DNA from: an uncultured Aquimarina sp. | GTDB taxonomy: Bacteria > Bacteroidota > Bacteroidia > Flavobacteriales > Flavobacteriaceae | Direction of reading: 5' to 3' | DNA length: 64,000 nt | Assembly (NCBI GenBank): GCA_947496355.1 | Contig: CANMCO010000002.1 | Location: 248,001-312,000, forward strand | Part shown: one piece after another, positions 63,882 to 64,000 of the stretch | How the letters are laid out: every line of letters starts with the position of its first letter | Numbering within the stretch: the first letter of the stretch is position 1 | Position numbers and translations under genes: made by a program | Notes under the pieces: generated by a model | Seen by the model: the letters and a program-made list of their open reading frames with translations, nothing else | What the model was told of the DNA's origin: nothing | Databases searched by the model: none

Positions 63882-64000
63882 AAAAGATATTTATAACCGG
63901 TTCGACGGATGGTCTTGGTTTTATGGCGGCTGAACGGTTGATTAAAATGGGACATAACATTATTTTACATGCTCGAAATGAAGAAAAGGCACAGAGGGTT
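63878..64000 (+). CDS. Short-chain dehydrogenase (3' partial)
   Basis: First 41 codons of an SDR: IFITGSTDGLGFMAAERLI is the TGxxxGxG cofactor motif, and HARNEEKAQR follows strand 2 with an Arg that would favour NADP. It is translationally coupled to the DoxX gene and runs out of the window. Confidence 0.88.
   Translation, partial: MKKIFITGSTDGLGFMAAERLIKMGHNIILHARNEEKAQRV

Noticed and set aside
1..64000. CRISPR array or intact insertion sequence
   Set aside because: No regularly spaced repeats, no transposase-like protein and no flanking inverted-repeat pair were seen on either strand.

Overview
The window comes from a low-GC member of the Bacteroidota, almost certainly a marine Flavobacteriaceae, with an Aquimarina-like feel (genus not proven). 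The case rests on the gene families: a PorP/SprF-type protein, a BamA/OmpH/uppS/nadK/CBS envelope cluster, DUF6089, a GH3-type acyl-adenylate enzyme and a FolK-deoxynucleoside kinase fusion. Several promoters also match the Bacteroidota form TTTG-N(18-19)-TAnnTTTG. No rRNA, CRISPR array, intact insertion sequence or prophage was seen. Most of the window is chromosomal core.

Layout. 1-3.3 kb: tail of a cytochrome c oxidase operon (COX3, COX4, a cysteine-free SCO-like protein, SCO1, DUF420, a small CxxC protein). 3.5-10.9 kb: a MacAB/TolC-type export locus with one ATPase, two FtsX-type permeases, two adaptors and one TolC. 10.9-12.7 kb: tsaB and a duplicated secreted-protein gene, with one copy intact and the copy abutting tsaB decayed. 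13-19.5 kb: a DUF255 thioredoxin-like lipoprotein, dodecin, a three-domain Nfu protein, PorP/SprF, rhodanese and VWA lipoprotein. 19.7-22.6 kb: a LytS/LytTR-type two-component pair with a TPR sensor. 22.8-30.8 kb (minus strand): CBS protein, nadK, DUF6089, uppS, bamA, two ompH genes and murI, an outer-membrane and wall assembly cluster. 30.9-39.3 kb (plus strand): pdxJ, hydrolase, FadL-type porin, GDSL lipoprotein, holin-like protein, then tig-clpP-clpX. 39.4-48.8 kb: small secreted protein, GH3, DUF2797, PLP decarboxylase, LysE-type exporter, and a tandemly duplicated two-gene cassette (beta-helix-like secreted protein plus small secreted partner). 48.9-59 kb: AsmA, queuosine precursor transporter, folK-dNK, dipeptidase, lipoprotein, SpoU methylase, mutS. 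59.0-59.2 kb: tRNA-Gly(GCC) and tRNA-Leu(TAA). 59.5-64 kb: a probably accessory region with a TetR circuit, small membrane proteins and an SDR/cupin/DoxX/SDR group.

The least explained signals are four. (1) The duplicated beta-helix/small-partner cassette at 44.8-48.8 kb. (2) A near-perfect 17-bp palindrome (consensus TTACGGTTTTACCGTAA) seen in the upstream regions of three separate genes for secreted proteins. (3) A gene fossil beside tsaB whose 3' end runs antisense into the tsaB tail; the same antisense trace is still visible inside the intact paralog. (4) Two matching 26-bp palindromes with 10-bp arms in front of the TetR operon and in front of the next operon, which define a small regulon.
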